A DNA stretch of 64,000 nucleotides from positions 1 through 64,000 of the forward strand of contig NZ_JOFS01000006.1 of NCBI RefSeq assembly GCF_000719285.1, written 5' to 3'. This document shows positions 39,690-48,293 of this stretch, in pieces. Position 1 is the stretch's first letter; each line of letters starts with the position of its first letter. The translations under genes and the position numbers were made by a program. The notes beneath the pieces are model-generated. The model searched no databases. It was not told the origin of the DNA and was given only the letters and a program-made list of their open reading frames with translations. This stretch comes from Streptomyces bicolor. Lineage in GTDB: Bacteria; Actinomycetota; Actinomycetes; Streptomycetales; Streptomycetaceae.

Positions 39690-40342
39690 CGCCGCTCTCC
39701 CGGCGCGCGTTCGCCACCACGGCCACGGCGGCGATGGCCTCGCTGCTGGTGAGCTGCGGTGGCGAGGAGTCGGGGCAGGCCGCGAGCGGGGACTCCCGCA
39801 GAGCGCGGGGCACGAAGGGCGCCGACGAAGCTCCGTCTCTGTCTCCGTCGGCATCGGCGAACTCGTCCCGGCCGCTCGGGCGTTCGGCCCCGGTCCGCCT
39901 CCAGATCCCGGCGATCGACGTCGACACCCCCGTCATACGGCTCGACTTGGCGCCGGACGGCACGGTGCAGGTTCCGCCCGTCACGGCGGACGACCGCGCG
40001 GGCTGGTACCGGCACTCGCCGACGCCGGGTCAGGTCGGCCCGTCGGTCATCCTCGGCCATGTCACGGTGGGCGCCTACGGGGACGGGGTGTTCCGGCACC
40101 TCGCGAGGCTGCGCCGGGGCGACCGGATCGTGGCGCGCAGGGAGGACGGCAGCTCGGCGGACTTCACGGTGAGTGCCGTACGGACGGTCGCCAAGGCGGA
40201 CTTTCCGGCGGACGACGTGTACGGGGACGTGGACCGTCCGGAGCTGCGGCTGATCACGTGCGGGGGGCCGCGGGACGGGGACGAGTACCGGGACAACGTG
40301 ATCGTCTTCGCGACGTCGGCGTCTACGACTCCGACCCACTGA
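39686..40342 (+). CDS. class F sortase
   Basis: A 218-residue protein. Class F sortase features: 'VRLQIPAIDVDTPVIRL', the catalytic His in 'SVILGHVTVG', the catalytic Cys in 'LRLITCGGPRDGD', and the Arg in 'EYRDNVIVFA'. The N-terminus holds a hydrophobic segment with SCGG, so it may be a lipoprotein or membrane-anchored. It would attach proteins such as the one encoded just upstream. Confidence 0.92.
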   Translation: MTPLSRRAFATTATAAMASLLVSCGGEESGQAASGDSRRARGTKGADEAPSLSPSASANSSRPLGRSAPVRLQIPAIDVDTPVIRLDLAPDGTVQVPPVTADDRAGWYRHSPTPGQVGPSVILGHVTVGAYGDGVFRHLARLRRGDRIVARREDGSSADFTVSAVRTVAKADFPADDVYGDVDRPELRLITCGGPRDGDEYRDNVIVFATSASTTPTH

Positions 40343-40483
40343 CTCCCGCCCGCAGTCACGGCATCCGCCCGCCCACCCATCCACCTACGGATCCGGGCGT
40401 AAGCATCCGTTCGGAACGCCTTCCGCCCGCCCGGCATCTTCCCCCACGCGTGCGGTGCGAGTTCCTCACGACCCTGGAGAGCG

Positions 40484-40981
40484 TTGAAACGGTCCCGATC
40501 CCGAGACAAGGCGGCGTCCGAGCTGTTCGCCGCCCTGTACCCCCGTCTGGCCGGCTGGTGCCGCCGGCTCGTCGACGACGACGAGACGGCCCACGAGATC
40601 GCCTCCGAGGCCTTCACCCGGCTCTGGGCTCGCTGGAGCCGGGTGGAGGAACCGCGCGGCTTCCTCTACGTGACGGCGGCCAACCTGGTCCGGGACCACT
40701 GGCGCAAACTGGAGCGCGAGCGCAAGGCGATGCACCGGGTGACGGCCGAGGCCGAGGCCAACTCCCGTACGGAACAGGCGGACCCGTCCGTACGCCTGCT
40801 CGTCCAGTCGCTGCCCGAACGCCTCCGCACCCCGATCCTCCTGCACTACTACGCTGACATGCCGATCCGGGAGGTGTCCGTGCTGACCGGACGAAAGGAA
40901 GGAACCGTCAAGGCCGACCTCCACGCGGCCCGCGAACTGCTCCGCGTCCACCTGAGGAGAAGCCTTGACCACACGCTTTGA
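40484..40981 (+). CDS. ECF-type RNA polymerase sigma factor
   Basis: A 165-residue protein from a TTG at 40484. Region 2 contains 'DDDETAHEIASEAFTRLWARW' and 'FLYVTAANLVRDHWRK'; region 4 is 'LPERLRTPILLHYYADMPIREVSVLTG' with 'GTVKADLHAARELL'. It overlaps the next gene, a membrane protein, by 17 bp; that gene sits where an anti-sigma factor would be. Promoter targets unknown. Confidence 0.92.
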   Translation: MKRSRSRDKAASELFAALYPRLAGWCRRLVDDDETAHEIASEAFTRLWARWSRVEEPRGFLYVTAANLVRDHWRKLERERKAMHRVTAEAEANSRTEQADPSVRLLVQSLPERLRTPILLHYYADMPIREVSVLTGRKEGTVKADLHAARELLRVHLRRSLDHTL

Positions 40982-41459
40982 CGAGGACCCGGACGTCCCG
41001 GAACTCTCCCCCGACGACCCCCTCGCGGTGATCCTGCGCCCGCCCTCGGACTACCTCGCCCCACCCCCTGGCCACTACGACGCGATCCGCCGCAGGGCCT
41101 CGCGACGCCGCCTCCTGCGTACGGCGGCGGGGGTCGGCGCGACGGTCGCGGTCGCGGCCCTGATCGCCGTACCGCTCCACTTCGCCGGCCTCAACGACCC
41201 CACAACCCGCACACCCCCGCTGGCACCCCCACCGGCAACCACCCGCACGAGCCCACCCGAGCAGTCACCGACCCCCACCCCCTCGGCACCGCCCACGCCG
41301 TCGGCACGGCCCACCGAATCGGTGTCACCGACTCCGACGGTGCCACCGGGGACGGTGGGTCCTTCGGCCGCTACGGCCGAGCCGTCGTCGACGCCGACGG
41401 CGGTACCGACGCCGGGGCGGGTGGAGACGTCGGCGGACAGCGGCGTGAATTCCCGCTGA
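40965..41459 (+). CDS. membrane protein coupled to the ECF sigma factor (possible anti-sigma)
   Basis: A 164-residue protein from a TTG inside the sigma gene. About 65 N-terminal residues are cytoplasmic and charged, followed by one transmembrane helix ('GVGATVAVAALIAVPLHFAGL') and a long extracytoplasmic Pro/Thr/Ser tail. It has no zinc-binding anti-sigma motif (HxxxCxxC), so an anti-sigma role is inferred from topology and coupling only. Confidence 0.75.
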   Translation: MTTRFDEDPDVPELSPDDPLAVILRPPSDYLAPPPGHYDAIRRRASRRRLLRTAAGVGATVAVAALIAVPLHFAGLNDPTTRTPPLAPPPATTRTSPPEQSPTPTPSAPPTPSARPTESVSPTPTVPPGTVGPSAATAEPSSTPTAVPTPGRVETSADSGVNSR

Positions 41460-41663
41460 GTCAGAGCTGGTCTCGTCGAACCTGCATGTGGGTGCGCTCG
41501 CCAGGGCGAGGGTCCAGCTCCCTCCCTCGCCCTCAACGCTGAACGCACCGGCGAGGAAGGACTCAGGCCAGTCGTCGGACTCGTCCAGGAGCTCCTGGTG
41601 TCGACCGGCACGGCGGCGCGGGCAAGCCGTGCGTCGTCTTCGCCAGCCGTACGGCTGCCTCCC

Positions 41664-41716
41664 CTCTCCTTCCCGTACAACTCTCCTTTCCCGTACAACT
41701 CTCCTTTCCCGTACAA
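41664..41716 (+). repeat. three tandem 17-18 bp repeats
   Basis: CTCTCCTTCCCGTACAA, CTCTCCTTTCCCGTACAA and CTCTCCTTTCCCGTACAA run head to tail. They lie in a 316-bp stretch (41460-41775) without a gene, 60 bp before the FG-GAP gene start; the rest holds nothing I can identify. They could be repeated protein-binding sites or simple slippage. Confidence 0.85.
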
Positions 41717-41775
41717 CCCTTCAGGCTCACCAGAGGTCATCTCTAAACCCGTACGTATGTCCTGGAGAGGAACCC

Positions 41776-43233
41776 ATGCCCCGGCCCCACCACAAGCGCT
41801 CCCGGCGTCCCCTCGTCCTGGGCGCTACCGCCGTCGCGGCCGCCCTGGCCGGTGGCCTGCTCATCACCCTGCCCGGTGGCGCGAGTGCCGCCGCGTCGGG
41901 CCTCGCCGACGACTTCAACGGCGACGGCTACCGCGATCTGGCGACCGGAGCCCCGGGCGCTGTCGCGGGCGGGAAGGCGAAGGCGGGTGCCGTGGTCGTC
42001 AACTACGGCTCGTCGAGCGGTATCAGCGCCGCGCGCCACAAGACCACATCGCAGAACTCCTCCGGCGTACCGGGCGACTCGGAGACCTCCGACCGCTTCG
42101 GCACCGAACTCGCGCACGGCGACCTCAACCGAGACGGCTACGGCGATCTCGTCGTGGGCACACCGCTGGAGGACGTCGGCAGCGATGCCGACGGCGGTTC
42201 GGTCACGATCCTGTGGGGCGGCTCGTCCGGCCTGTCGGGCGGCACGACGATCAGCGACCCGAACGCGTCGGGCCACGACCGGTTCGGCCAGTCCCTCGCG
42301 GTCGGTGACTTCACCGGTGACGGCAAGGCCGATCTGGCGGTCGGTTCCACCGGCAAGGACATCTGGATCTTCAAGGGCGGCTTCACCAAGTCCGGCGGCG
42401 CGGCCGGCAAGCTGCGCTTCGACGCGCAGATCGAGGCCGGCGCGTACCCCGATGGCGCCGTCCAGCTGACCGCCGGGGACTTCGACAACGACGGGGCGGA
42501 CGACGTGGTGGTCGGGTCCGCCGCGGGCAACTTCGTCTACCGGGGCGCCTCCACCGGGCCCACGCTGCAGACCGAGGCGGGACAGGGATACGCGAGCGCG
42601 CTCACCGTGGCCGACTTCGACCGCGACGGACACGACGACCTGGTCGTCGGCATCGACTCCCCCTCTGTCACGGACCAGACGGCGGAGGGCGGCTACGTCA
42701 CGGTGTTCTACGGCGGTGCGGCGGGCGTCGACACCACGCGCAGCGCCGTCTTCAGCCAGGACACCGCGGGTGTGCCGGGAGCGGACGAGTCCTGGGACCT
42801 GTTCGGCAGCGCCCTCGCCGCGGGCGACGTCAACAGCGACGGCTACCCGGACCTCGCCGTCGGCGCGCCCTTCGAGACCATCGGTTCTGTCAGCCACGCA
42901 GGCAGTGTCTGGGTGGTGCGCGGCGGCGCCTCCGGCCTGACGGCGACCGGCGCCCAGTCCTTCAACCAGGGCACCTCCGGTATCCCGGGCGCCAACGAGT
43001 CGTCGGACATGTTCGGCGACGCCATCCACCTCGCCGACCACAACAAGGACGGCCGCGCCGATCTGTCGGTGGGCGCGGGCGGCGAGAACAGCGACGACGG
43101 TGCCGTATGGGTCCTGCGCGGTTCCACCCGAGGCATCACGACCACCGGCGCGGTGAGCTTCGGTGCGGCGTCCGTGGGCATCGGGAAATCGGGGGACGAC
43201 CCCATGTTCGGGGACGTTTTGTCGGGCTCCTGA
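41776..43233 (+). CDS. secreted FG-GAP repeat protein (integrin-like propeller)
   Basis: A 485-residue exported protein. GGAGAGG precedes the ATG at 41776. The signal peptide ends near residue 39 (GGASA). Seven FG-GAP-like units follow, for example 'DDFNGDGYRDLATGAPGA', 'GDLNRDGYGDLVVGTPLED', 'GDFTGDGKADLAVGSTG', 'GDFDNDGADDVVVGSA' and 'ADFDRDGHDDLVVGID', each with a calcium loop and a paired GVPG cage motif. This is a whole integrin-alpha-like propeller and may act in adhesion or ligand binding. Tandem repeats and a terminator follow. Confidence 0.93.
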   Translation: MPRPHHKRSRRPLVLGATAVAAALAGGLLITLPGGASAAASGLADDFNGDGYRDLATGAPGAVAGGKAKAGAVVVNYGSSSGISAARHKTTSQNSSGVPGDSETSDRFGTELAHGDLNRDGYGDLVVGTPLEDVGSDADGGSVTILWGGSSGLSGGTTISDPNASGHDRFGQSLAVGDFTGDGKADLAVGSTGKDIWIFKGGFTKSGGAAGKLRFDAQIEAGAYPDGAVQLTAGDFDNDGADDVVVGSAAGNFVYRGASTGPTLQTEAGQGYASALTVADFDRDGHDDLVVGIDSPSVTDQTAEGGYVTVFYGGAAGVDTTRSAVFSQDTAGVPGADESWDLFGSALAAGDVNSDGYPDLAVGAPFETIGSVSHAGSVWVVRGGASGLTATGAQSFNQGTSGIPGANESSDMFGDAIHLADHNKDGRADLSVGAGGENSDDGAVWVLRGSTRGITTTGAVSFGAASVGIGKSGDDPMFGDVLSGS

Positions 43234-43245
43234 GCGCGGAGCCTG

Positions 43246-43310
43246 GCAACCGAACGAAGCCTGGCAACCGGACGTAGCAGGCAACCGGACGTAGCAGGCA
43301 ACCGACAGGG
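43246..43310 (+). repeat. tandem ~17-bp repeats downstream of the FG-GAP gene
   Basis: Units GCAACCGAACGAAGCCTG, GCAACCGGACGTAGCAG, GCAACCGGACGTAGCAG and a partial GCAACCGACAGGG run head to tail between the stop codon and a strong terminator. Confidence 0.85.
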
Positions 43311-43339
43311 GCGGCGCCGGAGTATTCCGGCGCCGCCCC
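43308..43339 (+). terminator. terminator of the FG-GAP gene
   Basis: GGGGCGGCGCCGGA (43308-43321) and TCCGGCGCCGCCCC (43326-43339) form a perfect 14-bp stem with a GTAT loop, followed by TTCAG. Confidence 0.88.
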
Positions 43340-43424
43340 TTCAGCGTGGGTCGACACCCCTCGATCTGCGTCCGGCCGAGGGATATTCACGTCACTTCAC
43401 GGTCGCCTCAGCGGTCGCCGGGGC

Positions 43425-44237
43425 TCACTTCACGTCGACGAAGTCGGCCCGGCCGGACCTGGCCTCGGTGAGGGACGTGCCCGCGAAGTCGTAGCGGTAC
43501 TGGCCGTCCACCGTCGCCTGCACGGTGGCCGTGGCCCAGCCGTTGCGGTCGGTCTTGACCTTCTTCAGCGTGGTGAAGGCGCCGCTCGTGCCCTTGCGGA
43601 ACTGGAGCAGCACCTGGTGCCCGATGAGAGGCACGTCCTTGTGCTTCTCCCAACTGCCGACGATCATCCGGGCCTTGACCGTGAGGTCCTGGCCCTTCTT
43701 CACCGGCTCCGGGGTGGCGTCGGCCTGGGACAGGTGGGTCTGGCGTTTGATGCGTGCCAGCCATGGCTCGTCGTACTCGCGGGTGACGTTGCCCGCGCCG
43801 TCGACGGCCACGGCGCCCACGGTCCAGACACCGGCGAGGGCGTTGCTACGGAGGTTGTGGTACGGGTCGGCGACCATGACGGCTTCACACTTGGACTCGG
43901 CCTCGTTGATCTTCACGCAACGGTCGGACCCGACCTGCGCCATCCGCCCGTCGGCTTCCTCCCGGCTCGCTCCGTGCCACAGCTCGAACGTCACGCTCTC
44001 GACGCCGTCCGGGTCACTGACGATCGCGGAGACCAGGAACGCGACCTTCCGTGCGGCCGGGACGACGACGGTGTAGTCGCGGTTCTCGTTGACTTCGATG
44101 TCCCTGAACGTCGTGGGCGAGTCATCCTGCTCGGCCCCGACGGCCGGGACGGCGAGAGCGGTGACGGCCAGGGCGGCGGCGCTGAGCGCAGCGGCGGTGG
44201 CGGTGGCCAGGGCGGAGACAGTGGCGCGTATGCGCAT
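43425..44237 (-). CDS. secreted beta-domain protein (Ig-like)
   Basis: A 270-residue exported protein. GGGGGAAACC lies ~9 nt upstream of the ATG at 44237. The signal peptide is cleaved near residue 35. The domains look like two Ig-like units: 'LVSAIVSDPDGVESVTFELWH' with 'AGVWTVGAVAVDGAGNVT', then 'LTVKARMIVGSWEKHKDVPL' with 'GWATATVQATVDGQYRYDF'. Two cysteines lie between them. No catalytic motif. It probably belongs to the Streptomyces calcium/Ig-like secreted proteins. Confidence 0.85.
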   Translation of the reverse strand: MRIRATVSALATATAAALSAAALAVTALAVPAVGAEQDDSPTTFRDIEVNENRDYTVVVPAARKVAFLVSAIVSDPDGVESVTFELWHGASREEADGRMAQVGSDRCVKINEAESKCEAVMVADPYHNLRSNALAGVWTVGAVAVDGAGNVTREYDEPWLARIKRQTHLSQADATPEPVKKGQDLTVKARMIVGSWEKHKDVPLIGHQVLLQFRKGTSGAFTTLKKVKTDRNGWATATVQATVDGQYRYDFAGTSLTEARSGRADFVDVK

Positions 44238-44511
44238 GGTGTGGTTTCCCCCACGCTTGATGAATTGGGTGGTGACTTCACCTGCATCGACAGGGGAGGT
44301 GTGTGGGGGGTTGTGCACTATTGCTGACCTGACCCATCACTTAACCCTGGCTTCTCCGTGAGTTCGTGGAATTATCGGGGGCTGGTCAACTTACTTACTG
44401 GCGGGAGCATTGACCGCCGTCTGTGAAGACATCAATCCGATGCCAACAAATGGACACACCAAGACGGTTGAGCGCTATACGCTCCGAACCGGCCGCGAGG
44501 TGGGGAGGGCG

Positions 44512-44775
44512 ATGGCAGACGAGTATTTCTCACTGGTGTGCGACGACATCCCCCATGACGTGGTGCTCACTGACCCCGGCGCTCGTGTGCTGGACGTCGC
44601 TCATGTCGTGAGGAGACTGACGGGGCTGAGCCTCTGGCACAGCAAGGTCCTGGCAACGCAGGTTCCCGCCGTGCTTCTCGATGGCGTGCCCCAGGACGAC
44701 GCTGCGGCAGCCGTTGAAGCCCCCGCGCATCGGCGAACAGAACGTGTGACGCAGCACACCTTCATCGACCGATGA
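44512..44775 (+). CDS. L7/L12 C-terminal-domain-like small protein
   Basis: An 87-residue protein. GGGGAGGG selects the ATG at 44512. Residues ~15-68 follow the L7/L12 C-terminal domain almost position by position ('DVVLTDPGARVLDVAHVVRRLTGLSLWHSKVL', then 'PAVLLDGVPQDDAAAAVEA'), including the 'R-x-x-T-G-L' helix turn. The last ~18 residues diverge from the family and may reflect a late frameshift. There is no ribosomal N-terminal dimerisation domain. Small members of this type occur in Streptomyces near regulators; role unknown. Confidence 0.72.
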   Translation: MADEYFSLVCDDIPHDVVLTDPGARVLDVAHVVRRLTGLSLWHSKVLATQVPAVLLDGVPQDDAAAAVEAPAHRRTERVTQHTFIDR

Positions 44776-44846
44776 CTCCGTTCGCTCCCCTCGGTCATAC
44801 CAGCGACAACACCGAAGCAACGCAACGGACAGACAGGATGATCGAC

Positions 44847-45059
44847 ATGACTGCCACCGTGAAGGGCCCTGCCAGCTACTTCCCTTCCATCGAGAAGAAG
44901 TACGGTCGCCCGATCGCGGAGTGGAAGGACCTCATCCGCTCCTCGCCTCTGACCAAGCACATGGAGCTCGTGAACTGGCTCAAGGCCGAGCACGGGCTGG
45001 GCCACGGTCACGCCAATGCCCTCGTCGCGCACACCCTCGCAGAGGGGGCCGGCAACTGA
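44847..45059 (+). CDS. DUF4287-like small protein
   Basis: A 70-residue protein; the ATG at 44847 has AGGAT 8 nt upstream, and an ATG at 44838 is also possible. The sequence 'SYFPSIEKKYGRPIAEWKDLI' and 'MELVNWLKAEHGLGHGHANALVAHTL' is the DUF4287 pattern. Function unknown; found in many bacteria as a small cytoplasmic protein, sometimes with DUF5655. Confidence 0.85.
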   Translation: MTATVKGPASYFPSIEKKYGRPIAEWKDLIRSSPLTKHMELVNWLKAEHGLGHGHANALVAHTLAEGAGN

Positions 45060-45098
45060 ACGGTTTCGGTTGGAGTGGCCGCCGTCGTTGTGCTACGC

Positions 45099-45611
45099 CT
45101 ATGCCGGCTCGGGCGTATCCCCAGGAATCGGCTCACCACGTCCAACGGTCATCGACCAACGCACAGTGGTGGGCGCCTCGACAGAGACTGTCCCCTTGTC
45201 CTCCACTCCAGAGACGGTGAACTGGTTGTGGATGGCGCTCACTTCGCCTTCAAGGCACTCCAGCGGAAAGTTGACGTCAGCAGGGCGCACGGTGACTTTG
45301 ATCGTCCCTTTGCCCTGGCAGCGCACTGCGACGATGAGCGCGTCTCCCTCGTCGCCTTTGCCGAACCCAAGGCTCCGACTGCCGCTTGACCCGCTCTGTT
45401 CAGCCACTACGGTCTCGGTGTCATCAAGTTCCGGAGGCTGAGCCACGGAGGCTGCGGAGTCGACGGATGGAGATTCGGACTCTTGCTCAGGCGTCGCCTC
45501 CGATGACTTTGCAGGCTTGGTCGCCCCGGGACTCTCCGGCGAGCAAGCGGCCACCGGAAGAAGCACAGCAGCGGACAGAAGGCTTACGGCGGCCAAGATT
45601 CGGCGAGACAT
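45099..45611 (-). CDS. putative lipoprotein
   Basis: A 170-residue protein with lipobox VAAC near residue 23, a long Ser/Glu/Pro linker and a C-terminal domain with two cysteines ('AVRCQGKGTIKVTVR' and 'PLECLEGEVSAIHNQFTV'). The paired-Cys beta domain resembles other actinobacterial lipoproteins of unknown function. Codon use is less GC-biased than in neighbours. Confidence 0.75.
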   Translation of the reverse strand: MSRRILAAVSLLSAAVLLPVAACSPESPGATKPAKSSEATPEQESESPSVDSAASVAQPPELDDTETVVAEQSGSSGSRSLGFGKGDEGDALIVAVRCQGKGTIKVTVRPADVNFPLECLEGEVSAIHNQFTVSGVEDKGTVSVEAPTTVRWSMTVGRGEPIPGDTPEPA

Positions 45612-45759
45612 ATCACTACTCCTGGAAGGCCCAGCCAAACGCGGCGGGGAGTGCAGAGCGGAGGGTAGTGCCAACACCCTTGGTGCAGTTGACGTAGACG
45701 TACTGGCTTCGACCTCGGTGGGAGGCGCACCGCCCACCCCCTGAATGCCGGACCTTGGA

Positions 45760-46131
45760 TCAGACGCCGGCCAGCCCTGCCAGCACACCGAACCCGATCG
45801 GAATCACGAAGGCGATCCGCACCTGTGCGGGGCGCACCCCGTCTCCGCGGCGCAGGTAGGTCGCGAGTCCGGCCGTGACGATGCCGAAGGTCGCCGCGTA
45901 CAGCAGAGTGTCCGACGTCGACGCGCTGCTCCACCCGTCGGCGAGCAACGCTGTGACCGTCATCGTGCCACCGAACAGCGCGGCAGCGGTCAGCGCGTCA
46001 CCCCCGGTGAACACCGGGGGCTGAGTGCTCCCGAGGCGGTACTGGCGCCAGATCTGGAAGACCAGCATGGCGACGAGGACGACTTCGGCCGCCGTGGCGA
46101 GCATGAACGATGCTTTGAACGCGATTTCCAT
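45760..46131 (-). CDS. small four-helix membrane protein
   Basis: A 123-residue protein with four hydrophobic segments ('ASFMLATAAEVVLVAMLVFQ', 'ALTAAALFGGTMTVTALL', 'TLLYAATFGIVTAGLATYL', 'IAFVIPIGFGVLAGLAGV'). Not recognised. It lies 35 bp downstream of the small protein gene at 46167-46427, probably in one transcript. Confidence 0.65.
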   Translation of the reverse strand: MEIAFKASFMLATAAEVVLVAMLVFQIWRQYRLGSTQPPVFTGGDALTAAALFGGTMTVTALLADGWSSASTSDTLLYAATFGIVTAGLATYLRRGDGVRPAQVRIAFVIPIGFGVLAGLAGV

Positions 46132-46166
46132 GGGTCAATGTCCCTCTCGCACAATGCCCTTGCAGC

Positions 46167-46427
46167 TCAGCTGCACGACGTGGCGACTGTTGAGATGCCG
46201 GTGAACTCGCCGAAGATGCCGATGAGCAGCTTGATCCGCTCCTCCTTGTCGCTAGCCTGCGAGATGAGCTTGGCGCCCTGAGCACACCGCCGGTCTTGGT
46301 GGCGTCCCTGCGGATCGAGCTGCTTGGCCAGTGCTGCGTTACGGGCGGGCTTCGCCCCGGTCGCGGAGGCCACTGGCCCGGCCGCATCCGGGAGCGGCGA
46401 CGGCGACGACGCCGACCGCTGTGGCAT
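46167..46427 (-). CDS. small hypothetical protein
   Basis: An 86-residue frame from an ATG at 46427. The second half is helical and plausible as protein ('LISQASDKEERIKLLIGIFG', then 'EFTGISTVATSCS'). Earlier residues are Pro/Ala/Ser-rich. Start uncertain; upstream in-frame codons exist. Unassigned. Confidence 0.45.
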   Translation of the reverse strand: MPQRSASSPSPLPDAAGPVASATGAKPARNAALAKQLDPQGRHQDRRCAQGAKLISQASDKEERIKLLIGIFGEFTGISTVATSCS

Positions 46428-46853
46428 GCAGGGCAGATCTCGATATCCACATGTGCGTTCCCCTCGTTTCATCGCATCGCGATGGGCCCGCGCCGGTGGG
46501 ACTTCGCCTTGGTCAGGGGCGTTGTGGCGCCGGGTCTCGGTCTGATCCTGACCCTTGGTGCGTAGGGGATCCAAGAGGGTTGAGGATCTTCAGAGCTTCA
46601 CGGAGTGCGGGGGCACGGGGACGCGCTCTCAGCTTGGGAAGCTGAGGTGTTTTGGTCCTGCTGGGCGCCTGACCTGCTGCCGACCGTGCGGATCTGCTTC
46701 AACGTCGGCGGTTCAGTACCCGCTGTTCCCCGTGAGTCGTCCGCACGGCAAAGGACGCGGCCCGGAGTGCGACAAGGGTCGGCTTCCTCTCCACTCAGAG
46801 CCGTGCCAGATCCGTGCCAGGTGGATCGGGGAGCTGCGTCATGTCAGAAGTCA
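46428..46853. other. gene-free region with a tRNA-anticodon-arm-like hairpin
   Basis: No convincing gene lies in these 426 bp. CTCAGC-TTGGGAA-GCTGAG (46628-46646) is a perfect 6-bp stem with a 7-nt loop that would place anticodon GGG (proline) exactly in a tRNA anticodon loop. D- and T-arms are not recognisable, so it is not a complete tRNA. GTGCCA is repeated at ~46804 and ~46815. A relic integration site is possible; a chance hairpin cannot be excluded. Confidence 0.4.
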
Positions 46854-48107
46854 CTAGGAGAGTGTCAGGTCCGTCGTAATGGTTTCCCAGAGGGCGTCGA
46901 ACCACATCTGCGATTGTTCGACGAAAGCCGCTTCCCGCATGCCTGCCCGACGCTCGTAGGAGAAGAGGAGGGACGCGGCGCCGATGGCGTCGTAAATCTC
47001 CAGGGTCTGGCTCTCCACCTCCTCCTCCAGCCTGGTGACCATGTAGTACGCCATCAGGGCCTCCGTCCCGTTGAGGAGGTACAGCTTCATGGGAGGGGTG
47101 AAGGGCAGCGCGCGGAAGGTCACCTGGACGTCGATTCCGTGCCTCGAGCGCAACGCCAGCAGATTGTGACGCAGGACGTGCCCTTGGACGTTGCGCAGCT
47201 CGAGCCAGCGCTGGTGGACCGGGTCGTCGTCGAGGATCTTCACAGATGTGTCCCCGGGGCTCTTCACAGAGATCGGAAACGCCAGGTTGATCTCTCGGGA
47301 GGGCAGCAGGATCCGCACGTCGATCGACCGGGGGCGGATGCGGCCCTCGTGGATCAGCCGCACCGGTTCACCCAGCGCCAGCAGCAGCGTCTCCGCAGTC
47401 AGACAGACCGCGTCCACGCGGACTTCCGGCGCCGCGAACGCCTCCGTCAGCCTCGGTGGCAGCCCGACCATCGTCGGCCGCGGCTCGTCCGCAGGGCGCA
47501 GGGGCGACGGTGTGGCGAGCGAGGTATCCGGTGGCGGCGGCGCCCCCCGTCCGGCTGGGGCTGCGCTGTCATCTCCCGCGGGTCGCGTGGCGGGTGCGGG
47601 GAGATCGCTCTGGAGCTCAAAGGGGCTGCGGCGCTGATGCCTTCCGGACCGCAAGAATGTGTCGTCGGGCTCAATGCCCTCCACCAGGGAGGTGGCCGCA
47701 ACCGAGTCCCGGCCGGCTGCGAGCACTCTTTCCGCGTCATCCGTCGAGGATGCACGGCGGGCGGCGGCTCGGGCGCGTTCCAGAGTGTGCCAACGGTCCC
47801 TCCAGACCTGGAGTTGGGGGTCACGCCGTTCGGGCGGTTCCACCTCTTCGCCGTCGTCATAGGAGAGCAGGACGCGCACCAGCCACAGCAGTCGGTCCAG
47901 GGAGGCCGGGCCCCGCCGTCCGGCGAACACCTCGCTCACCGAGGCCTTCGACATCGCATGGCGTTCGCCGCACACCTTCTTTCCGCGCACGAGGATGCGG
48001 TCGTAGGAGGGGGCTCCACGATCCCGCTTCAGCTCGGTGAACGCCGCAGCCAGCTCCTGCAGCGTTGCCGCGTAACTGTCCCCACCGTTCCGGCCGTTGG
48101 CTGCCAC
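46854..48107 (-). CDS. HTH regulator with uncharacterised C-terminal domain
   Basis: A 417-residue protein, most likely from a GTG at 48107. Residues ~8-95 look like an XRE-type HTH ('LQELAAAFTELKRDRGAPSY', 'MSKASVSEVFAGRRGPASLD'). A Pro-rich linker follows, then a C-terminal domain (~residues 230-417) with 'VDAVCLTAETLLLALGEPVR', 'LPFTPPMKLYLLNGTEALMA' and 'QMWFDALWETITTDLTLS'. I cannot name the C-terminal family. It could be a sensor domain controlling the adjacent small genes. Confidence 0.75.
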   Translation of the reverse strand: MAANGRNGGDSYAATLQELAAAFTELKRDRGAPSYDRILVRGKKVCGERHAMSKASVSEVFAGRRGPASLDRLLWLVRVLLSYDDGEEVEPPERRDPQLQVWRDRWHTLERARAAARRASSTDDAERVLAAGRDSVAATSLVEGIEPDDTFLRSGRHQRRSPFELQSDLPAPATRPAGDDSAAPAGRGAPPPPDTSLATPSPLRPADEPRPTMVGLPPRLTEAFAAPEVRVDAVCLTAETLLLALGEPVRLIHEGRIRPRSIDVRILLPSREINLAFPISVKSPGDTSVKILDDDPVHQRWLELRNVQGHVLRHNLLALRSRHGIDVQVTFRALPFTPPMKLYLLNGTEALMAYYMVTRLEEEVESQTLEIYDAIGAASLLFSYERRAGMREAAFVEQSQMWFDALWETITTDLTLS

Positions 48108-48293
48108 GTCGTCCCCCCGGTGCGTGCTTATGGGCAGCAGAGTAGACCCACCTGACCGGAACGGCACTGAACATAGCGAACCGACCCGGAACGGGACGGT
48201 GATGTGTTCGGTTGTGGGCGGTCCTGGTCGGCCTAGGTCTCAGCTTGTTCGATTGATGCAGGTCAGCGCCATGTTTGGGGTGATGGTGCTGGC

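Noticed and set aside
46600..46680. Intact tRNA-Pro gene
   Set aside because: Only the anticodon arm is convincing; no acceptor stem or T-arm (GGTTC) pairing is visible.
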